A DNA stretch of 64,000 nucleotides from the NCBI GenBank assembly GCA_030537735.1, contig JAUNVG010000002.1, forward strand, positions 116,611 to 180,610, in the 5' to 3' direction. Source of the DNA: Actinomycetaceae bacterium. Its GTDB lineage: Bacteria > Actinomycetota > Actinomycetes > Actinomycetales > Actinomycetaceae. Made by a program: the position numbers and the translations under genes. Positions 18,555-27,507 of this stretch are shown here, piece by piece. The notes under the pieces are model-generated. The model did no database searches. It was given only the letters and a program-made list of their open reading frames with translations, and was not told the origin of the DNA. Within the stretch, counting starts at the first letter, position 1. Every line of letters starts with the position of its first letter.

Positions 18555-20042
18555 ATGTCTGAAATCACCTACCAGGCGATCGCCATGATCGTCTACTTGG
18601 TAGCGATGATCATGATCGGCCTATTCGCGTACAACCGCACCAACGATCTTGACGACTACATGCTCGGCGGACGCCGCCTCGGCCCCGCAGTCGCAGCCCT
18701 ATCCGCCGGCGCCTCCGACATGTCTGGGTGGCTCCTCATGGGCCTGCCCGGCGCGCTCTACCTAAACGGCCTCATCGAATTCTGGATCGCCATCGGCCTC
18801 ACCGTCGGAGCCTGGCTGAACTGGAAGTTCGTAGCCCCCCGCCTGCGGTCCTACTCCCAAATCGCAGGCAACTCCATCACCGTGCCCTCCTTCCTCGGCA
18901 CCCGCCTGCGCGACACCAGCCGCCTAATCCGCATCGTCGCCGGCATCATCATCATGGTGTTCTTCACCTTCTACGTATCCTCCGGCATGGTTGCCGGCGG
19001 TAAATTCTTCGAATCCTCCTTCGGCCTGGAATACCACCTGGGTATGAGCCTGGTAGCAGGCATCGTGGTGCTCTACACCCTGGTCGGTGGGTTCCTGGCA
19101 GTGTCCTGGACCGACGTGGTGCAAGGCATCATGATGGTGACCGCACTGGTGATGGTGCCCATCGTTGGCATCATGCACGTGGGGGGAGTGGGCCCGCTGC
19201 TGGAAGCCGTCAACGCCGTGGACCCGAAGGTTCTGTCCTGGAGTGGTGGGGGACTAGCCACCGCCACCGTCATGGGAATCATCTCCGCCCTAGCCTGGGG
19301 GCTGGGCTACTTCGGCCAGCCCCACATTATCGTGCGGTTCATGGCGCTGCGCTCAGCTAAAGAAGCCGCCTCCGCCCGCCGCATCGGCATCGGCTGGATG
19401 GCGCTGGCCGCAGTCGGCGCCGCCGTCACCGCCCTGGTGGGTGTCGCCGTCTACCAGCACGACGAAGGACAACTACCCGACGCCGAAGGTGTATTCATCT
19501 CCCTCGGGCAGCTACTGTTCCACCCGCTACTAGCAGGATTCATGCTGGCCGCCATCCTCGCCGCCATCATGTCCACCATTTCCTCCCAACTGCTGGTCAC
19601 GTCCTCGGCCATTGTGGAAGACATCTACAAGGCCCTCACCACCCGGGAACTATCCAGCCGCGACGGCATCCTACTGGGACGCATCGCGGTCGCCGCCGTG
19701 TCCGTGCTGGCCGCCATCCTGGCATGGCCGAAGTCCGACACCATCTTGGCGCTGGTGGCATTCGCCTGGGCCGGGTTCGGAGCTTCCTTCGGTCCCATCG
19801 TGATCCTGTCACTGTACTGGCGTAAACTCACCGCCCAAGGTGCCATCGCCGGCATGATTGTCGGCGCCGTCACCGTCGGCATCTGGGGCAACGTCTCCGG
19901 AGGAATCTTCGACCTGTACGAAATCCTGCCCGGATTCTTGTTCAACCTGATCGTGGCAGTGGTGGTGTCGAATATGACATACCAAGAAAACCCTGAAATC
20001 GAAGCAGAATTCGATCAGGCGTTGGAGGAAATCCGCGCCTAA
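18555..20042 (+). CDS. putP: Sodium/proline symporter
   Basis: 495-residue solute:sodium symporter with about 13 helices; imports proline driven by Na+. PutP landmarks: LDDYMLGGRRLGPAVAALSAGASDMSGWLLMGLPG in helices 2-3, SSGMVAGGKFFESSFGL, the GGFLAVSWTDVVQG segment, WGLGYFGQPHIIVRFMA and AIMSTISSQLLVTSSAIVEDIYK in helix 9 (Na+-site serines/threonines). Length matches the family. It is followed by putA, so uptake and oxidation of proline are neighbours, though 212 bp and a hairpin separate them. Confidence 0.94.
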   Translation: MSEITYQAIAMIVYLVAMIMIGLFAYNRTNDLDDYMLGGRRLGPAVAALSAGASDMSGWLLMGLPGALYLNGLIEFWIAIGLTVGAWLNWKFVAPRLRSYSQIAGNSITVPSFLGTRLRDTSRLIRIVAGIIIMVFFTFYVSSGMVAGGKFFESSFGLEYHLGMSLVAGIVVLYTLVGGFLAVSWTDVVQGIMMVTALVMVPIVGIMHVGGVGPLLEAVNAVDPKVLSWSGGGLATATVMGIISALAWGLGYFGQPHIIVRFMALRSAKEAASARRIGIGWMALAAVGAAVTALVGVAVYQHDEGQLPDAEGVFISLGQLLFHPLLAGFMLAAILAAIMSTISSQLLVTSSAIVEDIYKALTTRELSSRDGILLGRIAVAAVSVLAAILAWPKSDTILALVAFAWAGFGASFGPIVILSLYWRKLTAQGAIAGMIVGAVTVGIWGNVSGGIFDLYEILPGFLFNLIVAVVVSNMTYQENPEIEAEFDQALEEIRA

Positions 20043-20061
20043 GGACAATGCTGACACCGGT

Positions 20062-20102
20062 CCCCGCTCGCACTACCAGTCCCACATGGTAGGCGGGCGG
20101 GG
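20062..20102 (+). terminator. Probable terminator after putP
   Basis: GC-rich imperfect stem: arm at 20062-20078 (CCCCGCTCGCACTACCA) and arm at 20087-20102 (TGGTAGGCGGGCGGGG), 8-base loop, no strong U-tract. It lies 20 bp after the putP stop. Confidence 0.55.
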
Positions 20103-20254
20103 ATTCACGCGGTGGACAGTTACGCGAAGTAAAACTAACCACCCTGTTTCCTAGCTAGAGTAGAAAGCAGCGATATTCGACTGTTGCATGCACCCGCCGC
20201 GCGCGGCGCAGCAACCGCAGATGGAAGCCCCCTTAAAACTATGAGAGGCAGATA

Positions 20255-23200
20255 ATGGCAAGCAGCAATCCACCTACCGACTTCAGCCAAATCGCCGACC
20301 GCGCACTGGATCGCGCCCGCCGCTGGGCGGAGGAATCCAATAAATACCCGGTCGACCCGGCCGCGAAACTACTGGCCGACGTCCTCGACGACGAGGACGG
20401 CCTGGACTACACCGTGTCATTCGTTGACGGCGTGGTACGCCCTGAAGACCAGGACGTCGCCGCCGCGCACCTGGCCGAAATCGGCCGCCAAAATCCCAAG
20501 TTCCTACCCTGGTACCTGCGTGCTCCCGCCCTCATGGGAGGTTCCGTGGGGCAGCTGGTACCCGAAGTCGCCATCCCCGCTGCGCGCAAGGTTTTCGCTC
20601 GCCTGGTGGGTGACCTGGTGGTGGACGTAACCGACGCTAAGCTCGGTCCCGCCATTGAACGGCTAAAAGCCGAAGGGTCACGACTGAACGTGAACCTGCT
20701 GGGGGAGGCCGTCCTGGGGGAAAAGGAAGCCGCCAAACGCCTAGCGGACACCGCGCGACTACTGCGCCGCGACGACATTGACTACGTCTCCCTTAAAGTC
20801 TCCGCCGTCACCGGCCCGCACAACCCGTGGGGATACGACAAGGTAGTGGACCACGCAGTTGAACAACTACTGCCCCTCTACCAGTACGCGGCCGCCGCCC
20901 CCACCACCAAGTTCATTAACTTGGACATGGAAGAATACCGCGACCTGCACTTGACCCTGGACGTGTTCAAACGCATCCTGGACCGCGACGAACTGCTTAA
21001 TCTAGAAGCCGGCATCGTCCTGCAGGCCTACCTGCCCGACACCCTCGATGCCATGAAAGACCTGCAGCAGTGGGCGGCGCAGCGACGCGCCCGCGGGGGC
21101 GCTCCCATTAAGGTGCGCATCGTTAAAGGTGCGAACCTGGCGATGGAACGGGTCGATGCCCTCATGCACGGGTGGGAACTAACCACCTGGGAATCGAAGC
21201 AAGCCACCGACGCGAACTACCTGCGGATCCTGGACTGGGCGATGACCCCGGAGCGGATCGAGAACATTCGCCTGGGCGTGGCCGGACACAACCTGTTCAC
21301 CGTGGCCGCCGCCTGGGAGTTGGCGGGCGAACGCGGAGTGCGCCACGGGGTGGAAATCGAAATGCTCTCAGGCATGGCCACCCAGCAAGCCTCCGCCGTG
21401 CGCGAGGACGTGGGGAACCTACTGCTATACGTACCGGTGGTACACCCCGACGAATACGACGTGGCGATTTCCTACCTGGTGCGCCGCCTGGAAGAAAACT
21501 CCGCCGACGAAAACTTCATGGCTTCCATTTTCGACATCGGCACCTCGGCGGCCGCGTTCAATAAGGAAAAGGAACGTTTCTTGGCGGCCGTGAAACAAAT
21601 GGAACGGGAAGGCGAACGCCGCTGCGGACCCAACCGGCACCAGGATCGCAACACCGAAACCGAAGAGGAACTGGCGCGCCCGGCTCGCACCCCGTCGGGG
21701 GATTGGACTTTCGACAACACTCCCGACTCCGACCCGTCCCTACCCGCCAACCGGCAGTGGGCCAGTGATATCGCTGCCCGCATACCGTCCTCGACCGTGG
21801 GGCAAGACATTATCGACCAGGCGCAGGTGGACACGAAGGAAGCCTTGGAGGACTTCCTGGCGAAGATTCGCCGCGGTTCCGGTAAATGGGCGAAGAAAAC
21901 CGCCCGCGAACGCGCCGATATTTTGCACCAAGCCGCGGTGGAACTGGGACGCCGACGTGGGGAACTGATTGAAGTTGCCGGCTCTGAACTGGGTAAATCC
22001 CTGGAGCAAGCTGACGTGGAAGTGTCCGAAGCGATTGACTTCGCCCACTACTACGCCGAGCAAGCCCTGGAACTGGAACGCTTGCGGGGAGCGAAGTTCA
22101 CTCCCGTGCCCGTTACCTTGGTGACCCCGCCGTGGAACTTCCCGCTGGCAATCCCCGCCGGTGGAGTGCTGGCGGCACTGGCAGCAGGTAGCGCCGCGAT
22201 CTTGAAGCCAGCCGGGGTAGCGAAACGTTGTGGTGCGATGATTGCCCAGTGCCTGTGGGACGCGGGAGTGCCACGCGACGTGCTGGGGCTAATCAGCGTG
22301 GGAGAACGCGAACTGGGGCGTGAACTGGTCACTGACAAGCGGATCGGTCGAGTGGTGCTAACGGGTGGTGCGGAAACCGCTGAACTGTTCCGCTCCTGGG
22401 ATCCGACGCTCAATATTATGGCGGAAACCTCCGGTAAGAACTCCATCATTATCACCCCGTCGGCGGACCTAGACCTGGCGGTTAAGGACGTGGTGGCCTC
22501 AGCGTTTGGCCACGCCGGGCAGAAGTGTTCGGCGTGTTCCTACGTGATCCTAGTGGGGTCTACCGGGTTCTCCCGCCGAGTGCACGACCAGTTGTTGGAC
22601 GCTGTTAAGTCCTTGCACGTGGCGTGGGCAGATGACCTGTCGGCGCAAATGGGGCCGCTGTCAACTAAGCCGGGGGAGAAACTCTACCGCGGTTTGACGC
22701 AGCTGGAACCGGGGCAGAAGTGGGAACTCAAACCCCGCGAACTGGATGACACCGGGCGCTTGTGGAGCCCCGGGGTTCGGTCTGGAGTGCAACCGGGATC
22801 GGAATACCACCTGGTGGAGTACTTCGGCCCGATCCTGGGTGTGATGCGGGTAGACACCCTGGATGAAGCCATTGAAGCTCAAAACGCGGTGGACTTCGGT
22901 TTGACCGCTGGCCTGCATTCCTTGGATGCAGATGAGATCAACTACTGGCTCGATCACGTCGAAGCTGGGAACGTGTACGTTAACCGCGGTATCACCGGGG
23001 CGATTGTGCGCCGCCAACCCTTCGGCGGCTGGAAACGCTCGGTGGTCGGTACGGGTGCGAAAGCCGGCGGACCGAACTACCTGTTCGGCTTTGGTGACTT
23101 CACACCGGTTCCGCTGGTTACCGACAAGGAACGCCAAGACCCGTCCTTCCCGCCGGCAGTGGAACGGCAAGCCAACGTCACTAAACCGCAGCTGCGGGAC

Positions 23201-23854
23201 CTGCTTGAAGTAGGGGCGAAACTGCTGTCGGAGGAAGACTACGAACACTTGGTGGAAGCGGTTGAATCCGACGAACACGCTTGCGTGAAGGAATTTGACG
23301 CCCTGCACGACCCCAGTCGGATCCCGGTGGAGCGCAATATCTTGCGTTACCTACCGACCCCGGTCACTATCCGTATCGGGAAGGATGCCACCACTTTCGA
23401 AGTGCTGCGCGTACTGTCCGCCGGCCTGGCGATGGGGGATATCTACCAGTACGATCCTGCCGATGCCACCGCCTTTGTGCGGTTCCTGGAAGCAGGTATG
23501 TCCTTGCCGATGGAGCTGACGGTTTCGGCCTCTAACTTCCTTCCCACTGAACTGTCAGTGATGCTGGCGAACTACGGGGTGGAAGTGGTCAGTGAAAACT
23601 CCCGCCGCTTCACGGAACGCTACCGCGAAGGCAAGCTGTCCTTGGATGAGCGCGTACGCATGGTAGGTGAAAGTGGCGATGAGCTACGCCGCGCAGCCGG
23701 TGGATCCATTGACCTGGCGGTTTGGGATGGGCCGGTTACCAACTGTGGCCGCATTGAGATCTTGCCGTTCGTACACGAACAGGCAATCTCCATCACTAAC
23801 CACCGTTTCGGTAACCGCACGCCACTGAGCGAGCAGGTGCTGATCGAGGACTAA
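20255..23854 (+). CDS. putA: Bifunctional proline dehydrogenase / delta-1-pyrroline-5-carboxylate dehydrogenase
   Basis: 1199-residue PutA oxidising proline to glutamate: the FAD-dependent PRODH domain (~residues 80-455) makes P5C and the NAD-dependent aldehyde dehydrogenase (~500-980) makes glutamate. PRODH marks: VSLKVSAVTGPH, NLDMEEYRDLHLTL, VRIVKGANLAMERVD, GVAGHNLFTVAAAWEL. ALDH marks: PWNFPLAIPAGGV, MAETSGKNS (general-base Glu) and FGHAGQKCSACSYV (catalytic Cys). A ~200-residue C-terminal tail follows. No DNA-binding ribbon-helix-helix is seen at the N-terminus, so it is not the self-regulating enterobacterial type. It feeds glutamate toward gdhA-type metabolism. ATG with GAGAGG upstream. 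Confidence 0.95.
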   Translation: MASSNPPTDFSQIADRALDRARRWAEESNKYPVDPAAKLLADVLDDEDGLDYTVSFVDGVVRPEDQDVAAAHLAEIGRQNPKFLPWYLRAPALMGGSVGQLVPEVAIPAARKVFARLVGDLVVDVTDAKLGPAIERLKAEGSRLNVNLLGEAVLGEKEAAKRLADTARLLRRDDIDYVSLKVSAVTGPHNPWGYDKVVDHAVEQLLPLYQYAAAAPTTKFINLDMEEYRDLHLTLDVFKRILDRDELLNLEAGIVLQAYLPDTLDAMKDLQQWAAQRRARGGAPIKVRIVKGANLAMERVDALMHGWELTTWESKQATDANYLRILDWAMTPERIENIRLGVAGHNLFTVAAAWELAGERGVRHGVEIEMLSGMATQQASAVREDVGNLLLYVPVVHPDEYDVAISYLVRRLEENSADENFMASIFDIGTSAAAFNKEKERFLAAVKQMEREGERRCGPNRHQDRNTETEEELARPARTPSGDWTFDNTPDSDPSLPANRQWASDIAARIPSSTVGQDIIDQAQVDTKEALEDFLAKIRRGSGKWAKKTARERADILHQAAVELGRRRGELIEVAGSELGKSLEQADVEVSEAIDFAHYYAEQALELERLRGAKFTPVPVTLVTPPWNFPLAIPAGGVLAALAAGSAAILKPAGVAKRCGAMIAQCLWDAGVPRDVLGLISVGERELGRELVTDKRIGRVVLTGGAETAELFRSWDPTLNIMAETSGKNSIIITPSADLDLAVKDVVASAFGHAGQKCSACSYVILVGSTGFSRRVHDQLLDAVKSLHVAWADDLSAQMGPLSTKPGEKLYRGLTQLEPGQKWELKPRELDDTGRLWSPGVRSGVQPGSEYHLVEYFGPILGVMRVDTLDEAIEAQNAVDFGLTAGLHSLDADEINYWLDHVEAGNVYVNRGITGAIVRRQPFGGWKRSVVGTGAKAGGPNYLFGFGDFTPVPLVTDKERQDPSFPPAVERQANVTKPQLRDLLEVGAKLLSEEDYEHLVEAVESDEHACVKEFDALHDPSRIPVERNILRYLPTPVTIRIGKDATTFEVLRVLSAGLAMGDIYQYDPADATAFVRFLEAGMSLPMELTVSASNFLPTELSVMLANYGVEVVSENSRRFTERYREGKLSLDERVRMVGESGDELRRAAGGSIDLAVWDGPVTNCGRIEILPFVHEQAISITNHRFGNRTPLSEQVLIED

Positions 23855-23887
23855 TCGAGGACTAGCAGCCAGGTCGCCTTCTTAGTT

Positions 23888-23923
23888 GGGGCCGGTAACG
23901 CGATACTGTGCGTTACCGGCCCC
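23888..23923 (+). terminator. Strong terminator hairpin after putA
   Basis: A 14-bp perfect stem, GGGGCCGGTAACGC at 23888-23901 and its complement at 23910-23923, with an 8-base loop, 33 bp after the putA stop. No long U-run follows; GC-rich actinobacterial terminators often lack one. Confidence 0.85.
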
Positions 23924-23930
23924 AGTTCAT

Positions 23931-24030
23931 GCCTAGCCGGGGCGGTTCCGCGTGCGGGGCGGTTCCGCACCTGGGCCTAGCCGGGGCGGTTCTGCACCTG
24001 GGTCAAGGCGGGGCGGTTCTGCACCTGGGC
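23931..24030. repeat. Imperfect tandem repeat, about four copies
   Basis: Four consecutive degenerate copies of a 20-28 bp unit with core CGGGGCGGTTCYGCACCTGG, at about 23931-23954, 23955-23974, 23975-24001 and 24002-24029. Non-coding, between putA and purA. Confidence 0.7.
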
Positions 24031-24033
24031 CAG

Positions 24034-24091
24034 GCACGTCAACGGTGGCTTTTTGGGGGGATGCGGCGGGGAAATTGCGGCGTTGACGTGC
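24034..24091. repeat. 58-bp intergenic element with 11-bp terminal inverted repeats
   Basis: GCACGTCAACG at 24034-24044 and its exact complement CGTTGACGTGC at 24081-24091. Near-identical ends (AAGCACGTCATCG and CGTTGACGTGCTT) bound a similar-sized element at 63855-63916, and a third start is cut by the window end. Looks like a dispersed intergenic repeat family. The remainder of this gap, 24092-24272, holds the purA promoter region with nothing else recognised. Confidence 0.65.
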
Positions 24092-24272
24092 TTGAGGGGT
24101 GGGCGGAAGTTTCCGCATGGTGGGAGGAACCTCGCGTCGCGGGGAGGCTGTGTAAACTGCATTAGGGAAGGCAGAGCCGACCCGCCGCCCTCGTGCACCA
24201 AACCCGTCCGGAGGCGGTGCAGTTGCAAACCCGGGACCACGGTCGCGGGGTTGCTGAAGAAGGGAATATCAA

Positions 24273-25550
24273 ATGCCAGCGGTAGTGGTCGTCGGAACGC
24301 AGTGGGGCGACGAAGGCAAAGGTAAGGCCATTGACCACTTCGGCGCTAACGCCGACATGGTTGTTAAGTTCAACGGCGGGAACAACGCTGGCCACACCGT
24401 GGTTATTGACGGGGAAAAATACGCCCTGCACCTGCTTCCCGCGGGGATCCTCTCCGAGGGCGTGACCCCGGTAATCGGCAACGGGGTAGTGGTAGACCTG
24501 GAAGTGCTATTTTCCGAACTAGACGAACTGGCTGAACGTGGCCGCGACACTTCCTCCCTGGTGGTTTCCGCCAACGCGCACGTAATCGCCTCCTACAACC
24601 GGTTGCTTGACCGCACCACTGAGAAGTTCCTAGGCAAACGCCAGCTCGGCACCACCGGGCGAGGGATCGGCCCCACCTACGCGGACAAGATGAACCGTAT
24701 CGGTATCCGCGTGCAGGACTTGTTCGATGAGTCGATCCTGCGGCAAAAGGTGGAAGGGGCGTTGGCGAACAAGAATCACCTGCTGGTTAAGGTGTTCAAC
24801 AAACGCGCGGTTGAGGTTGAGCAGGTAGTGCAAGAACTGCTGGCCTACGCTGACCGTATCCGCCCCATGGTGGCAGATACCTCGCTACTGGTGAACGAAG
24901 CTTTGGATGCGGGTAAAACTGTGCTGTTCGAAGCTGGGCAGGCCACCATGTTGGATATTGACCACGGCACCTACCCGTTCGTGACGTCCTCGTCCGCTAC
25001 TGCGGGTGGAGCCTGCACCGGCGCGGGCGTGGGGCCAACCCGGATCGACATGGTAGTGGGTGTCACCAAGGCTTACACCACGCGCGTGGGAGAAGGACCG
25101 TTCCCCACCGAACTGTTCGGTGAGGAGGGCGAGGACCTGCGTCAGCGGGGAGGCGAGTTCGGTGTCACCACCGGGCGGCCGCGTCGCTGCGGTTGGTTCG
25201 ACGCGGTAGTGGGTCGTTACGCTACGCGAGTTAACGGGGTTACTGACTTGGTGGTGACGAAACTCGATGTGCTCACCGGGTATAAGGAGATCCCGGTGTG
25301 CGTGGCTTACGACGTTGACGGGGAACGATTCGAAGAGATGCCCACGGACCAGTCTGCCTTCCACCATGCGAAGCCGATTTATCAGATGCTTCCTGGTTGG
25401 GAAGAAGACATTACCGGTGCGAGGACGGTGGAGGAACTTCCTCAGGCGGCGCGCGATTACATTGCTTTCTTAGAAGAGCAGTCGCGTGCGCGAGTGAGCG
25501 TGATCGGGGTGGGTGCCGATCGCGAGGCCGCCATCGTCGTACCACGGTAG
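24273..25550 (+). CDS. purA: Adenylosuccinate synthetase
   Basis: 425 residues. Couples IMP and aspartate to adenylosuccinate using GTP, the first step from IMP to AMP. Landmarks: [17 protein letters not shown] (P-loop, with catalytic Asp), [11 protein letters not shown] (catalytic His), [34 protein letters not shown] and the GTP-binding [15 protein letters not shown] at the C-terminus. Full length and intact. It stands alone between the repeat region and the zinc-type surface locus, apart from the other purine genes at 37-45 kb. Confidence 0.96.
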   Translation: MPAVVVVGTQWGDEGKGKAIDHFGANADMVVKFNGGNNAGHTVVIDGEKYALHLLPAGILSEGVTPVIGNGVVVDLEVLFSELDELAERGRDTSSLVVSANAHVIASYNRLLDRTTEKFLGKRQLGTTGRGIGPTYADKMNRIGIRVQDLFDESILRQKVEGALANKNHLLVKVFNKRAVEVEQVVQELLAYADRIRPMVADTSLLVNEALDAGKTVLFEAGQATMLDIDHGTYPFVTSSSATAGGACTGAGVGPTRIDMVVGVTKAYTTRVGEGPFPTELFGEEGEDLRQRGGEFGVTTGRPRRCGWFDAVVGRYATRVNGVTDLVVTKLDVLTGYKEIPVCVAYDVDGERFEEMPTDQSAFHHAKPIYQMLPGWEEDITGARTVEELPQAARDYIAFLEEQSRARVSVIGVGADREAAIVVPR

Positions 25551-25561
25551 GCTGCAGCACC

Positions 25562-25645
25562 ACTGTTGGCAGTGGCACTGTTGGCGGTGACGTGCTGGCG
25601 GTATCACTGCTGGCAATAGCACTGCTGGCACTGGTGTGCTGACAG
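25562..25645. repeat. Short imperfect tandem repeats after purA
   Basis: About five degenerate copies of a ~15-bp unit of the form CACTGYTGGCRGTRG, directly after the purA stop. A weak open frame in this stretch is repeat-derived and not called. Confidence 0.55.
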
Positions 25646-25741
25646 CAAAGCGCACTACCGTCGCGCGGCTCGCGCAAAGTGATGAGAGCTAGCCGGTGGC
25701 GGTAGTGTGACAAACACTACCGAGAACGATTATTGTTTGCC

Positions 25742-25771
25742 TTGACGCAACGAGGGTGAAGTTATTAGAAT
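25742..25771 (+). promoter_or_regulatory. Promoter of the surface-protein/ABC locus
   Basis: -35 TTGACG at 25742-25747, 18-bp spacer, -10 TAGAAT at 25766-25771 (five of six consensus bases). Transcription would start near 25778, inside the Zur-like site, about 50 bp before the first gene. Confidence 0.65.
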
Positions 25772-25772
25772 C

Positions 25773-25787
25773 TGATAACGATTCTCA
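25773..25787. promoter_or_regulatory. Probable Zur (zinc uptake regulator) operator
   Basis: TGATAACGATTCTCA is a near-perfect inverted repeat (its complement reads TGAGAATCGTTATCA) and closely fits the Fur/Zur-family box TGATAACGATTATCA-like consensus known in Actinobacteria. It begins one base after the -10 element, the usual place for a repressor to block initiation. The operon downstream contains a ZnuA-type binding protein and a zinc-class ABC transporter, which is the expected target. Mur/Fur-type boxes are related, so manganese or iron control is the alternative. Confidence 0.72.
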
Positions 25788-25830
25788 ATAGCTGGTGTAT
25801 GTCGCCGCACTTCATTTAGGAAGGCACCCC

Positions 25831-27450
25831 GTGCGAAACACCCTCACCCGCCCCAGCGTAACGCTACTAATAGCAACAATCACCGCCGCGCTTACCGTCC
25901 TCGGGATAAACACAGCCAACGCTGCTGCCCTGAACTTCGATACCGGGCACACCGACATCTTCAACGTCACCGCTGAAAACAGCCAACTGACGCTGAACTT
26001 GAAAGAAGACATCACCGGCCAGCATGTGACTCGCGCCCCGGGAGAGGTCACTTTAGTGGTGAAAGAAGGCGCCTACCAAAGTGCCACCGCGCAAGTTGGT
26101 GAAATCGCCAGCGCAGGTTACCTGCTACCTCTAACCCAAGATCCCGAACTGCTGTGGCCGGGGTGGGACACCATGGGAGTGGCGAACGACGGATTCAACG
26201 CCATTGACATTAACTTCCTAAACGTCTCCGGGCCGGGGAAAGTGCACCTGTTTACGCAAGGGGCATTCGGTGGTTTGGCGCCGCTTCTAAGCGATGGATA
26301 CGAGCTGAAGACCGGGTCGGTCATTGTGTAGAGATTCCCCGCGCACACGCACGCGAACTGGTTGTTCGAAAAGGCCGGGACCTACACCATGGAAGTGAAC
26401 GCCACCGGAGTTAAAAACGGTCAGATCATCACTTCCAACACCGCTACCTACACCTGGGTGGTTAAGCACTCCGATAGTGATCCCAATAAGCCTGCGCAGC
26501 CGGGTGATGGCGCGGGTGAAGGAACTGCGCAGCCAGGGGAGGGAACGCCAACCACCCCGGCCCCGACTTCGAACCAACAGGGAAGCAAACCCGCAACGGT
26601 CGCGCCCAAACCCACTAAACCGTCGGTGACGCCCGCCGGTGGCAGCGCTCAAGTAGCAACCTGCTTCCCCAAACAAGAAGGCGGCAGCGGAGCAGTCACA
26701 CTCCTACCGCGTCTGAAAGATGACCGCACCGCACCCGCGCGCTGGGTGGAACCCGAAGCCATCCCCTTCCTCGTGGGGGAAAAGGGCAAAGCCACCACTC
26801 CGACAGCTATCGGGTCCATACCTGCAGGCACCAAAGTGTGGATGATTGGATCCACTCAAGTACAGGGCGTGCCATGGGTGGGAGCAAACACCATGAACGC
26901 CTCGGTCATGAACGACACCACTGGGGAAGTCACCTGGCAACTAACCTCCTTCTCCGGGCCCGGAGCCATGGAAGTATTCACCTCCGGGGGACTAGGACAG
27001 CCAGTGGGGCAACGCTGGTTCGCAGGCAGTGGGAACTCCGGATCCGGGGCCATCACCATCGCGCGTAACACCCACGTACACCCCAACTGGATGTTTACCG
27101 CCCCCGGAACCTACAAGGTCGGCATCACACAAAGCGCCACTAAGAAAGACGGCACCCGCATAAGCGGACAAACCACCCTCACGTTCAACGTTGGCAGTGG
27201 AAGCGGAGCCAACGACGGACACTTCGACCTGGGGTCGGAAGTGGGGCCAGCAGGATCTAAAACCGTGTGGCGCGACGCCAACGGTAACGAGTGCACACCC
27301 ACCGACGTAGACTACGCTGCCGCCGGTCTCAGCCCGGGAGGCGCCCTAGCCAAGACCGGTGTCACACCCATCACCGGAGCGCTCGCGGTACTCGCCGGCG
27401 GAGTGGCCGTGCTGGGAGCAGGAATACTGCGCTACCGGCAAGCCCTCTAA
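25831..27450 (+). pseudogene. Sortase-anchored choice-of-anchor M surface protein, interrupted by an in-frame amber codon
   Basis: A 540-codon frame for a secreted wall protein, broken by TAG at 26329-26331. Start chosen at GTG 25831 (AGGAAGG at 25818-25824), giving a signal peptide ending NTANAAA. Domain 1 (GHTDIFN...) is complete only if the stop is ignored: the downstream frame begins RFPAHTHANWLFEKAGTY, the conserved end of the domain. A Pro/Thr linker and a second domain (PWVGANT..., HVHPNWMFTAPGTYKV) follow, then the sorting signal LAKTG, a hydrophobic helix and RYRQAL (class E sortase-type LAxTG). One base change, such as GAG or CAG to TAG, explains it. Read-through or sequencing error are alternatives. 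First gene after the Zur site. Confidence 0.82.
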
Positions 27451-27507
27451 AGAGCGGGGAAACTTCCGCGAAACACCCCAGGGAAACAACTAAAGGCCAG
27501 CGAATAC

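Noticed and set aside
25773..25787. Iron (DtxR/IdeR) box
   Set aside because: The TGATAACGATT-type sequence fits Fur/Zur better than the IdeR TTAGG-type box.
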